Assembly (NCBI GenBank): GCA_002862125.1
Contig: PHSP01000002.1
Location: forward strand, 149,842-213,841
DNA length: 64,000 nt
Direction: 5' to 3'
Source of the DNA: Methylobacter sp. KS41
GTDB taxonomy: Bacteria; Pseudomonadota; Gammaproteobacteria; Methylococcales; Methylomonadaceae
Shown here: piece after piece, positions 55,626 to 62,863 of the stretch
How positions within the stretch are numbered: position 1 is the first letter of the stretch
Layout of the letters: each line of letters begins with the position of its first letter
Made by a program: the position numbers and the translations under genes
The notes under the pieces: model-generated
The model's database searches: none
What the model was told of the DNA's origin: nothing
What the model saw: the letters and a program-made list of their open reading frames with translations, nothing else

Positions 55626-56247
55626 GCGCTTCGTAATAGGCCAAGCGGTCGGCGGCCTGGAAGATCACCGGGAAAAAGCCAGATTTCATCAAATCAAAAT
55701 TCATCAGCAACCTAGCTGTGCGGCCATTGCCATCGACAAACGGATGAATTTTGACAAAGTCCACATGCAAACGGGCGGCGCGTTCGATGGGGTGACCGGT
55801 AAAGGCATGGTAGGCCTGCACCAAACCGGCCATCTGCTCGGGGACATGCAGAAAATCCGGCGGTCTGTGTTCGGCGCCGGCGATCAAGACGTTCTCGTGG
55901 TGATAGACGCCGGCATTCGGGCTGTCGATGTTTTTCAATATCAATTGATGGATGGCTTTAATCAGCCGTTCGGAAAACACCTCGTCACCGGCAATCACCG
56001 CCTCCACATAGTCGATGGCTTCCTTGTGGTTGATAACCTCGAAATGCTCACGCATCGACTTGCCGCCGATGGTGATGCCTTCCAGCACCACCTTGGTTTC
56101 TTTCAGCGTCAGCGTGTTGCCTTCGATGGCATTGGAGTTGTAGGTCCATTCCAGCACCCAATGGTCGTGCAGGGATTTTAAGGTCTGCGGCGGTAACGGA
56201 CGACGACTGTCCAGTTCGGCTTTGAGCTGGTCGAAACGTTCAAACAT
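55615..56247 (-). pseudogene. Fic-family AMP-transferase, 3' end lost at deletion junction
   Basis: 210 residues from ATG 56247 (MFERFDQLKAELDSRRPLPP). The inhibitory-helix-like segment NSNAIEGNTLTL precedes the Fic core, with the catalytic motif HPFVDGNGRTARLLMNFDL intact (about 173-191). Relatives continue beyond LAYYEALD for about 45 more residues; here the frame ends after LAYYEAPDT, where hsdR sequence begins. The catalytic motif survives, so residual AMP transfer is conceivable, but the C-terminal helices are lost. Fic genes are common passengers between hsdS and hsdR. Confidence 0.75.
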
Positions 56248-56260
56248 GGCTGTCCACCTC

Positions 56261-56337
56261 GTTCCCACGCTCCTGCGTGGGAATGCATACCTCGCCATCG
56301 AACGCTGGTCTGTGTTCCCACGCGGGAGCGTGGGAAC
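56261..56337. repeat. pair of REP-like palindromes inserted between hsdS and fic
   Basis: Two GTTCCCACGC... palindromes, 56261-56283 and 56314-56337 (the second a near-perfect 24-base palindrome), spaced by 30 bases. They lie between two similar copies of a TTCAAACATGGC...CCACC segment (56239-56258 and 56349-56368; first 12 bases identical, two differences later), one at the fic start and one at the hsdS end. This looks like an insertion that duplicated its target. Confidence 0.75.
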
Positions 56338-56348
56338 AAGGGGGTGAT

Positions 56349-57581
56349 TCAAACATGGCCGCCCACCCTGACCCGCTTCTTGCCGGTCAGCAGTTGTTGC
56401 ATCAGGCCTTTCTTTTGCTCTTTCAGTGCTGCAAGTTGCTTTTGCTGGGTTTCGATTTCGGTGTCGGCGGCGGTGAGGACGGAGGCGATTTTTTGTTGTT
56501 CATTAAATCCAGGCAAAGGAACTTTAATTGAGAAAAAATCGGCTTTATTTAGGTTCAGTAAACCATCTGATCTGGCTCCGCTAGTAATGTATTTTCTTAA
56601 CTCTCTGGCGCAGTAATCCGCCATGAAATACTGCTCAAAGAATTCGTTGCAGATTTTTTTGTTGCGCCTCTCAAAACTAATGAAAACATTCGGTACTGCA
56701 ATTTCGTTTACATGTTTTAACAGATACATGCAGCCGCAGGCATATTTTTTCGAATTGCCTTTGTTATAAGAAAACTGTCCTTTTCGTAGTAACGTGTAAT
56801 TTGCATACTGCAAACCAGAAATATCCTTCCCCCACTTTTCTTCATGCGAAACAAAGCCTGTACCAGCAGTAATACTATGAGGAATAACCTGTTCTGTCCC
56901 AACTTTATCTTTAACTTCTTTAAATAGCGTTCCAAGCGTGACTTCTGGCCAAATATCATCAAATCCAGCAAACCGTTTCTTGCCCGTCAAAAGCTGCTGC
57001 ATCAGGGCTTTTTTGCGCTTTTGCTTGGCGGCAATCAAGGCTTCCAGTTTTTCAATGGCTTTGTTCCAAGTGGAAAGGATTTGGGCGATTTTTTGTTGTT
57101 CGTGGAGGGGGGGGAGTAGAAGAGGTAACGCCTTAATTGTGGGAAGATTTAATCCGGCTTTCGCTCCTGCATCATTCAATTGATTTATTACTGCATTCAT
57201 TTTCCTGGACAAAAGCAGATAAGCAATGAATTTAGAATTTGCCTTATTCTGGTTAATTCGTACTAAAGCAGTGTGCTGATTGATAAAGGCTTCGCCAAAA
57301 TTTTCAGGAATCCATCCAATTTTTCCAAGTTCTGCGGTAATTGAAATCAGAATGTCCCCATTTTCTAAAGCTGTCCTCTTTCCATCAGCCGAGTCACTTT
57401 TTACATCCACATACTTCAAATCATCGAGTTTGAGATAAATCCCATCCCGTCTCAGATTTGTCATACGAATGAATTTGCTCCCTGATTCGGAATAGAACTG
57501 CGCCCAGTCCCGAGAACCGCTTGTTACGGTAGTTGAAATTTTGCCAAGTTTTTCCTGTCTCCATCCATCAGGCACGTGCAT
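56349..57581 (-). CDS. hsdS: type I restriction-modification specificity subunit HsdS
   Basis: 410-residue DNA-recognition subunit with two target-recognition domains. First domain about 1-150 (VPDGWRQEKLGKISTTVTSG), then the central conserved helix PPLHEQQKIAQILSTWNKAI and KKALMQQLLTGKKRF; second domain about 215-340; then a matching distal helix FNEQQKIASVLTAADTEIE and GLMQQLLTGKKRV. The duplicated QKIA...LLTGKKR regions are the usual repeats between TRDs. It would direct an HsdM methyltransferase, but no hsdM is present in the window and hsdR is broken, so it is an orphan. ATG 57581 overlaps the DUF559 gene's stop by 14 bases. Confidence 0.9.
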   Translation of the reverse strand: MHVPDGWRQEKLGKISTTVTSGSRDWAQFYSESGSKFIRMTNLRRDGIYLKLDDLKYVDVKSDSADGKRTALENGDILISITAELGKIGWIPENFGEAFINQHTALVRINQNKANSKFIAYLLLSRKMNAVINQLNDAGAKAGLNLPTIKALPLLLPPLHEQQKIAQILSTWNKAIEKLEALIAAKQKRKKALMQQLLTGKKRFAGFDDIWPEVTLGTLFKEVKDKVGTEQVIPHSITAGTGFVSHEEKWGKDISGLQYANYTLLRKGQFSYNKGNSKKYACGCMYLLKHVNEIAVPNVFISFERRNKKICNEFFEQYFMADYCARELRKYITSGARSDGLLNLNKADFFSIKVPLPGFNEQQKIASVLTAADTEIETQQKQLAALKEQKKGLMQQLLTGKKRVRVGGHV

Positions 57582-58170
57582 AACCCAACTCCTTCAAATA
57601 GCCCGCCATTTCCAATTTGTAGTCTCCCTCCCCTGGTAAGGGGAGGGTTGGGGAGGGGTTGTCACAAGCATTACCTAACTCCTCGTTACTTTGAGCTACC
57701 CCCTCCCGGCCTCCCCCTTCACAGGGGGAGGAGACGCCACCCTCGTGGCTAGTGTCTCCACAAGAGGACGTGCTTTCTCCCTCCCCTGATAAGGGGAGGG
57801 CTGGGGTGGGGTTGCTTTCCAACACCTTCATCAATACCCCTGCCAGGTTCTGCATCACATCCAGATTGGTAAAACGCAACACTCGTAAGCCAAGACCATG
57901 CAAATAAGCATCCCGCTCAGAATCGGCAAGCTGCGCATCTGAATGGAAATGACTGTCCCCATCCAGTTCCACCACCAACGCCCATTCCGGACAGTAAAAA
58001 TCGACAATGTAATGGCCTATGCCATGCTGGCGGCGAAACTTTGCACCCACTTGTTTACCGCGCACCGCCTGCCAAAAGCGTTTCTCTGGTTCGGTCGGAT
58101 TCTTGCGTAGCGCTACCCGATTATTGCGATATTGCGGCAGGTTGAAAATGGTTTCTTCACGTCCAGCCAT
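57568..58170 (-). CDS. DUF559-type PD-(D/E)xK endonuclease-like protein
   Basis: 200 residues. The N-terminal 115 form a DUF559 (Vsr-like) nuclease domain: LRKNPTEPEKRFWQAVRG, VGAKFRRQHGIGHYIVDFYC, PEWALVVELDGDSHF and LHGLGLRVLRFTNLDVMQNL, with the VDFYC...VELDG metal-binding core. From about residue 120 the protein is translated repeat DNA (NPTPALPLSGEGE ... PSPTLPLPGEGD) and finally a tail EMAGYLKELGYARA duplicated from the upstream short frame. The gene lies between 36-bp direct repeats and separates the KilA-N remnant from hsdS. It probably acts as a nuclease; the substrate is unknown. Confidence 0.8.
   Translation of the reverse strand: MAGREETIFNLPQYRNNRVALRKNPTEPEKRFWQAVRGKQVGAKFRRQHGIGHYIVDFYCPEWALVVELDGDSHFHSDAQLADSERDAYLHGLGLRVLRFTNLDVMQNLAGVLMKVLESNPTPALPLSGEGESTSSCGDTSHEGGVSSPCEGGGREGVAQSNEELGNACDNPSPTLPLPGEGDYKLEMAGYLKELGYARA
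57579..57614. repeat. direct repeat, copy 1 (flanking the DUF559 gene)
   Basis: 36 bases matching 58168-58203 with three differences. On the minus strand it encodes EMAGYLKELGY and supplies the hsdS start codon. With its partner it exactly brackets the DUF559 coding region. Confidence 0.88.
57624..57814. repeat. palindromic repeats translated within the DUF559 gene
   Basis: A 38-base unit at 57624-57661 recurs at 57777-57814 with three differences; each contains a CTCCCCT-AGGGGAG hairpin followed by a GGGG-rich run. A third hairpin (CTCCCCC-GGGGGAG) lies at 57711-57730 between them. The block keeps the reading frame open and contributes about 65 low-complexity residues to the protein. Confidence 0.82.
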
Positions 58171-58252
58171 AACACAACTCCTTCAAATATCCCGTCATTT
58201 CCAGCGTCACTTCTGCTCCGTCAACGACTCTGGCTATATTTTTAATATTCAT
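58157..58252 (-). CDS. 31-codon coupled short frame of unknown function
   Basis: MNIKNIARVVDGAEVTLEMT then GYLKELCYGWT. Its ATG overlaps the stop of the KilA-N remnant (ATGA), and its stop overlaps the DUF559 start region. The second half is the segment duplicated on the other side of the DUF559 gene. It could be a natural small coupled frame between KilA-N and hsdS genes, or the end of a larger lost gene such as hsdM. I cannot decide; the coupling argues that the frame was once translated. Confidence 0.4.
   Translation of the reverse strand: MNIKNIARVVDGAEVTLEMTGYLKELCYGWT
58168..58203. repeat. direct repeat, copy 2 (flanking the DUF559 gene)
   Basis: 36 bases matching 57579-57614 with three differences. 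On the minus strand it encodes EMTGYLKELCY and supplies the DUF559 start codon. Confidence 0.88.
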
Positions 58253-58464
58253 TCGTTTCCATCCTGCAAATGCAATTTAGTATTCCCCAAGTTAATAGCT
58301 GACTGAGTCAGTATTTCTAATTGACGAATGGCTATTGTATTTAAACGTATTAACCGTTCACTTTGGGTGAGCTGCATGTGGATCAATTCGGCATTCATGC
58401 TTTCAAGGTTGGCCAAAACAAGCAATTGTTCAATATTTGCATGGTCGCGCATATTGCCAAGCGA
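58249..58464 (-). pseudogene. KilA-N-domain protein, C-terminal remnant
   Basis: About 71 codons. RSLGNMRDHANIEQLLVLAN followed by LESMNAELIHMQLTQSERLI and RLNTIAIRQLEIL match, from memory, the C-terminal end of KilA-N proteins found in type I restriction loci (usual GNIRDHATIEQLVVLSNLES). The frame is closed by a stop just upstream (about 58467) and the DNA-binding KilA-N domain is absent. An ATG at 58452 would allow a 67-residue product. Its stop overlaps the next short frame. Everything upstream, including hsdM, has been lost. Confidence 0.65.
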
Positions 58465-58564
58465 CCGCTAAGATTGATCAAAAATTGAGAGGAGTTGGCT
58501 CTTTGTTCGTCGAGTGGTTGACGCTCCTTAGCTGTCAGCCGATAAACTTCATAAAAGGAGTAAC

Positions 58565-58639
58565 ATGAAAATCATCAGTTCATCCGATTATTTATTGGTT
58601 AAACTTCAGATGTATTTTTTATCCATAAAAACATACTGA
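58565..58639 (+). CDS. 24-codon frame with a strong ribosome-binding site
   Basis: AGGAG at 58555-58559 precedes ATG 58565; the product reads MKIISSSDYLLVKLQMYFLS and ends IKTY. Either a very small gene or the start of a gene broken in this decayed region. No family recognised. Listed only because of the good ribosome-binding site. Confidence 0.25.
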   Translation: MKIISSSDYLLVKLQMYFLSIKTY

Positions 58640-58658
58640 CGACTTGCTCAGACCCCAT

Positions 58659-59705
58659 TCACTGGCCCTTGGAAATCGAATTGAGTTGACCACATGCTGC
58701 TAATACATCATCGCCTTTAGCGCTTCTTATTAAAGTCGGGATTTTAAAAGTATCTAATACTTCTTTAAACTTTTCAATTTTATCAATATCCGGGCGCTTA
58801 TAATGTGATCCTGGGAATGAGTTAAAAGGAATTAAGCTTATATAAGCACTTTTACCAGCTAGTATCGTTCCCAATTTTTTAGCATCATCTGGAGAATCAT
58901 TAAAATCTTTTATCAGAATATATTCATAAGTAATAAATTGCTTTTTATTTAAAGGTATCTGGTCAATATAGGTCAACACTTCCTCTAGCGGATATTTTCT
59001 ATTAATGGGAATAAGTTCATTCCTCTTTTCTTCAAAGGGTGAATGAAGAGATAACGCAAGGTTCACTCCAGGTATTTCCCGGCTCCATCTTTTAAGTCCA
59101 GGAATATAACCAGCCGTTGAAATAGTAATTTTTTGAACACCAATTGAAGTTCCGTGTTTTGATAAAAATATTTCGCACGCTTTTTTGACGGCATCAAAAT
59201 TATGTAAAGGTTCGCCTTGTCCCATAAAAACAATATTTAAAATTCTCTCTTCTCCATGCCTATTTTTCGCTAACCAACGCCAAGCCTGTAGAAACTGGCC
59301 AACAATTTCACTGGTAGTTAAATTTCTTTTAAGTCCTTGTTTTCCGCTAAAACAAAAAGAACAATTCATTGCACAGCCAACCTGCGATGAAAGACAAATA
59401 GAATATTTATTATGGAACGGAATAAGGACGGTTTCAATTTTATGATGGTCTTTAAGCTTAAAAAGAAATTTTACTGTTCGATCTTTTTTTGACTCATGAA
59501 CCGTATCGATTTCGGGTAGAGAAAAGTCGAAATTATCTTGAAAAAAGGCCAATGAACATTTGGCAATGTTATCATTGCATTGAGTATTTTCTTTTTTCTT
59601 ATAATGCCAATTAAAAAGAACTGCCGCTGCTGAGTAGTTTAAATTATTCTGATTTATAACTATTTCTAAATCAGAATAATTTAGGTCATAAAAGGATTGT
59701 TTCAA
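58659..59705 (-). CDS. RlmN/Cfr-family radical SAM methyltransferase, accessory paralog
   Basis: 348 residues. The SAM iron-sulfur motif is CAMNCSFC (Cys 111, 115, 118) within SSQVGCAMNCSFCFSGKQG, followed by IVFMGQGEPLHN, KITISTAGYIPGL, LALSLHSPFEEKRNELIPIN, SLIPFNSFPGSHYKRP, and the C-terminal AACGQL with the methyl-carrying cysteine. Closest to RlmN (23S rRNA A2503 and tRNA A37 C2-methylation) but divergent: MGQGEPL replaces MGMGEPL, CFSGKQG replaces C(S/A)T(A/G)xxG, and the first 90 residues are unusual. AT-rich and placed in a decayed accessory region, so probably horizontally acquired; the housekeeping rlmN should be elsewhere. Confidence 0.8.
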   Translation of the reverse strand: MKQSFYDLNYSDLEIVINQNNLNYSAAAVLFNWHYKKKENTQCNDNIAKCSLAFFQDNFDFSLPEIDTVHESKKDRTVKFLFKLKDHHKIETVLIPFHNKYSICLSSQVGCAMNCSFCFSGKQGLKRNLTTSEIVGQFLQAWRWLAKNRHGEERILNIVFMGQGEPLHNFDAVKKACEIFLSKHGTSIGVQKITISTAGYIPGLKRWSREIPGVNLALSLHSPFEEKRNELIPINRKYPLEEVLTYIDQIPLNKKQFITYEYILIKDFNDSPDDAKKLGTILAGKSAYISLIPFNSFPGSHYKRPDIDKIEKFKEVLDTFKIPTLIRSAKGDDVLAACGQLNSISKGQ

Positions 59706-59801
59706 AAAATGTCTCTTAGTAATATCAATATCTTACCAATACCTAATAGTTTGAAATATTGGATTTGATATTGAGTTATAAATTTTTCAGTTGTAACGGC
59801 T

Positions 59802-60134
59802 TTATTCTGCTAACAGTGTAGCAATAGCGGACTTGGCATTACACTGTGCTATTGCTTCTGCTAGCTGTATTTCATTCAATTTATGTTTGATAGCTTTAGT
59901 GCCATTGAAGTCAAACACTTGATAATCCTTTTTGGCAAAGGTACTGATTTGGCACTTCTTGAATGGCATATTTTCAAACGGCATTTTTGTGGAATCCAGA
60001 TTCAATGATGCAGCCCCTTCCAAACTGGGAGCATAAATCAAAAATTCACCTTTCATCGCGAGTACAGCACGATATTGATTGACAGTGGTCAAGTATAAAT
60101 TACCTACCTCAACCTCTTTTTCTTTTAATCTCAT
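59802..60134 (-). CDS. hypothetical protein
   Basis: 110 residues, no signal peptide or membrane segment. The N-terminal half, VEVGNLYLTTVNQYRAVLAM, looks like a beta-rich barrel (KEKEVEVGNLYLT), the C-terminal half is alpha-helical (LNEIQLAEAIAQCNAKSAIA). I do not recognise the family. It lies 96 bases upstream of the RlmN-like gene on the minus strand and 52 bases after the GyrI-like gene, so a shared transcript is possible. Confidence 0.55.
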   Translation of the reverse strand: MRLKEKEVEVGNLYLTTVNQYRAVLAMKGEFLIYAPSLEGAASLNLDSTKMPFENMPFKKCQISTFAKKDYQVFDFNGTKAIKHKLNEIQLAEAIAQCNAKSAIATLLAE

Positions 60135-60186
60135 CTTGTTAAATTCCTTGGTTTATTTCATTCCAATTGAGCATCTGCCGGAGTCT

Positions 60187-60561
60187 TTATTCACTCAACG
60201 GACGATTAAGTTCAGTGCGCCATGTATCCGGATCTGGGTTGGAATCAGGGTCTGTTAGATAGCATTCCCATAGGCTTTCTTGCACATTAAGCCCCTCAGC
60301 TTCAATCCATTCACAAAACTCACCCCAGGCTGCACCGAGCCCTTCATATCCACCTTGATAAATAATCCGGACAACTTTTACGGTAGGCAACTTGCTCATC
60401 TTAACGCGACCGGCAGCTGTGATTGGCTGACTAACGGGGAAACCCGCCTCGAAATCAAAAATGTCGGTTGGTCTTTTCTGGTGGTAAGAAAAGCACGGTC
60501 CGGTGATAGTGGCTCCCTGGGCGGTAATGGTGGACATTATTTCAGCAATGGCCGGTCCCAG
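60187..60561 (-). pseudogene. GyrI-like effector-binding domain, 5'-truncated
   Basis: The open frame from about 60561 reads LGPAIAEIMSTITAQGATIT and then GPCFSYH, FDFEAGFPVSQPI, VVRIIYQGGYEGLGAAWGEF, SLWECYLTDPDSNPDPDTW, the body of a GyrI/AraC-effector-binding (SRPBCC-like) domain that binds small molecules. The usual first 30-40 residues are missing, because the frame is closed by a stop where it meets the DUF3581 gene. An internal ATG at 60537, overlapping the DUF3581 stop, could still produce a 116-residue protein, so expression is not excluded. Confidence 0.65.
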
Positions 60562-61268
60562 TTACTTAGATAGTCATTTTTCCTGGCGAGATATTCATCG
60601 ACAAATGCCTGCATCGGCTCAGCTTCATAATCACTCGGCACACTGATCGCTAGTTTCTTAAAGCCTGTGCCGACCGCATAACCGCCCGCCTTGATTTGAA
60701 AGTGTAAAAAAGCCGTAGCGCGTTTGCCGTTGACTTCCATCTTCGGTTCCAGCATTTCCACGGACGCCTGCTGAAAATCAAGATGACCAAATGACAGTGT
60801 CATGCTTTCGTAAATTACCAGTGGCCGGTTGATGTTGAACATAACATTTTCCTGGGCTAATAACGGCACCAGCACATAGGGAAAATTTTGCCCTGAAAAA
60901 GCCACATAATCGCGAATAAAACTTTCAATCAATGCTGAATCCCGACTAATGCCTCCCGAACGTTCGATCTGCAAATAGGTTTTGCCCTGATTATCGTTCA
61001 CATCAATCAGCTCGGTATCGGTGTCGGGAAAGTTCAACAATACGTCATGTCCGACCATGCCAGAAAAGATAAAGTGCATATTTTGGCTAAGGCCATATTT
61101 CTCCAATGCCAGCGAAAACAACAAATCACCTGGTACGCAAAAACGTTTGGCGTCAACATCGTGTAAAGGGTTGAAATCATGTGCTACTTCTTTGGCAAAC
61201 ATACTGGCTTGTTCGGCGATAATACTGACATTGCCATCATGAACGTTATAAAAATCTTTTAAAAACAT
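60537..61268 (-). CDS. DUF3581-family protein
   Basis: 243-residue protein of unknown function found in gammaproteobacteria and apparently of the hotdog/MaoC-like type. MFLKDFYNVHDGNVSIIAEQ start, FAKEVAHDFNPLHDVDAKRF with FNPLHDVD resembling the MaoC hydratase motif (DxNPLHxD), and VPGDLLFSLALEKYGLS. ATG at 61268 is chosen over 61310 because the family starts with this Met-Phe. Its last residues (LSNWDRPLLK) run into GyrI-like sequence in a second frame, so the very C terminus may have been replaced at a deletion junction. Confidence 0.78.
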   Translation of the reverse strand: MFLKDFYNVHDGNVSIIAEQASMFAKEVAHDFNPLHDVDAKRFCVPGDLLFSLALEKYGLSQNMHFIFSGMVGHDVLLNFPDTDTELIDVNDNQGKTYLQIERSGGISRDSALIESFIRDYVAFSGQNFPYVLVPLLAQENVMFNINRPLVIYESMTLSFGHLDFQQASVEMLEPKMEVNGKRATAFLHFQIKAGGYAVGTGFKKLAISVPSDYEAEPMQAFVDEYLARKNDYLSNWDRPLLK

Positions 61269-61614
61269 ATTGTTATTTTCTAATATTGGTGCAATGAATA
61301 ATTTTACCATACGGTTTAATATGTTTCACTTAATGACACCCTGCCCAATGACGCATTGGCATATTGGCGTATTGGTGGGCAGCTTAAAAGTAGTGGGTAC
61401 GTGTGCCGAGAACTGGTAAATGCTGATTCAGGAAGATACCGGATCGGTTACAGTAGCTTGAATATGCCATGAATAAAGGACACTTTAAAAATACAGGCAG
61501 CGGAAATTGGTGAGTTGATAGGGCGGTTACGACCCCACGGCGTCATTGAAAATAAAGCTATCAATCTCGCCAAAGCAGCCATTAAAATATTTTTACCTTC
61601 AGATAAATAATGGT
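61269..61614. other. 346-base intergenic region with possible relic
   Basis: On the plus strand about 61476-61609 a frame without start codon reads AAEIGELIGRLRPHGVIENK then AINLAKAAIKIFLPSDK, protein-like, and may be the tail of an unidentified lost gene. Short imperfect repeats of CATTGGCATATTGGCGTATTGG lie near 61352-61375. No intact gene. Confidence 0.35.
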
Positions 61615-62080
61615 TCAAAGGCCCAAATCGCAAAGTCCGGGATGATCATCAGGGCGGTTGCCTTGCGGCCAATGAAAGAGACGGTCGCTTTCGTTGATTG
61701 GTAAGTCATTGATGCTGGCGTAGCGTTTCTGCATGAGGCCGTACTCGTGAATTCCCAGTTTTCATTGCCGTAAGAACGAAACCATTCGCCTGCGTCATTA
61801 TGTCATTCGTAGGCAAAGCGCACGGCGATGTGGTTGCCTGCGAAAGCCCATAGTTCATTAATCAACCGGTATTCGTGTTCACTTACCCATTTACGTTTTT
61901 TGTTCCCGACCAACAGGAAATTCGGGCCTGTTACGCCACTGCTGTCGATGGTATAGGCCAAGGCAACTTTTCCCGGGTCTCGGTTATTTCAGACGTCCTC
62001 TGCCAAGCGGACTTTCTGGGTCGCTGTTACATTAGGTGAAGGGGGTGAAACGGAGGTCGTGATTCGTTGTTTGTTTTCAT
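61615..62080 (-). pseudogene. DUF1348 (NTF2/SnoaL-like) pseudogene
   Basis: Starts with ATG 62080 (MKTNNESRPPF), but similarity then requires a frame change: TATQKVRLAEDV, TGA in place of the usual Trp, NNRDPGKVALAYTIDS, a second damaged stretch, then WVSEHEYRLINELWAFAGNH and IAVRFAYE followed by another stop, [12 protein letters not shown], and a last segment [20 protein letters not shown] with HPGLCDLGL in other frames. These match the small DUF1348 proteins of about 155 residues. At least two in-frame stops and two or more frameshifts make it non-functional. Confidence 0.8.
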
Positions 62081-62138
62081 TGTATTCTTCAATTAAATGC
62101 CAATAGATGAAGTGTCATATTAAAAAAATATGCATTAT

Positions 62139-62744
62139 TTAGGATTGCCACATGTTTGGCATCCCGATGTATCCTGGCAAATTCTGAATCCGGCTTAACC
62201 AATTTGTTACTGCCGGATAAAGGTTAAGATTGATCTTCCCTTCTGGCGCTAACGCGATATAAGGGTAAACGGCGATATCGGCTATGGTAATTTGATTAGT
62301 AGCCAACCAAGGTTGTCTTTCTAACTGTCCTTGCAGGATATTCAACAAATTGTCGGTTATTTGCAAAGATTCATCGACATTGATGGCACGACCGAATTTA
62401 TAGTGGAGTCGCAAACGATTCGGCCCCAGCGCTACTTCATTTGCAGCCGTGGAAAGCCAAGCCACAACCTCTGCCAAGTCAATTGCTTCATTCGGCAACC
62501 AATGTTCCTTCCCGTGTTTTTTGGCCAAATAAACCAGGATGGCCTGACTATCCCGAATAATCACATCGTCATCTGTCAACACAGGCACCTGACCAAAAGG
62601 GTTCATGGTTAAAAAATCCACTAACTTTTGTTGCAGTGCGCTCCCATTGACTACAACGCTTCGGTAATCAAGGCCGAGAACTGACAGTATTAGCCTGACT
62701 TTATGACAATTCCCGGATAAGGCAAATTCGTAAAGCGTAATCAT
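62139..62744 (-). CDS. glutathione S-transferase family protein
   Basis: 201-residue cytosolic GST. Thioredoxin-like N-terminal domain (about 1-78) with YEFALSGNCHKVRLILSVLG, the cis-Pro motif FGQVPVLTDDD and the glutathione-binding DSQAILVYLAKKHG; helical C-terminal domain with TNQITIADIAVYPYIALAPE. The Ser in ALSGNC is the likely catalytic residue. It conjugates glutathione to electrophiles, exact substrate unknown. AGAGGA precedes the ATG at 62744. Upstream on the same strand lie degraded RidA and SDR genes. Confidence 0.9.
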   Translation of the reverse strand: MITLYEFALSGNCHKVRLILSVLGLDYRSVVVNGSALQQKLVDFLTMNPFGQVPVLTDDDVIIRDSQAILVYLAKKHGKEHWLPNEAIDLAEVVAWLSTAANEVALGPNRLRLHYKFGRAINVDESLQITDNLLNILQGQLERQPWLATNQITIADIAVYPYIALAPEGKINLNLYPAVTNWLSRIQNLPGYIGMPNMWQS

Positions 62745-62863
62745 AGTTTTATCCTCTAGCGATAATTATTGATCTCACTGTGAATATATTCGTTTTTAGG
62801 CACTCATGCTGATGCGATTTTGCTTTTAGTTCCTGGATTTCATCGAGCAACGGAGTAATCAAG

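Noticed and set aside
55744..56181. 145-codon plus-strand frame across fic
   Set aside because: Antisense to the Fic coding sequence, which has the intact HPFVDGNGR motif.
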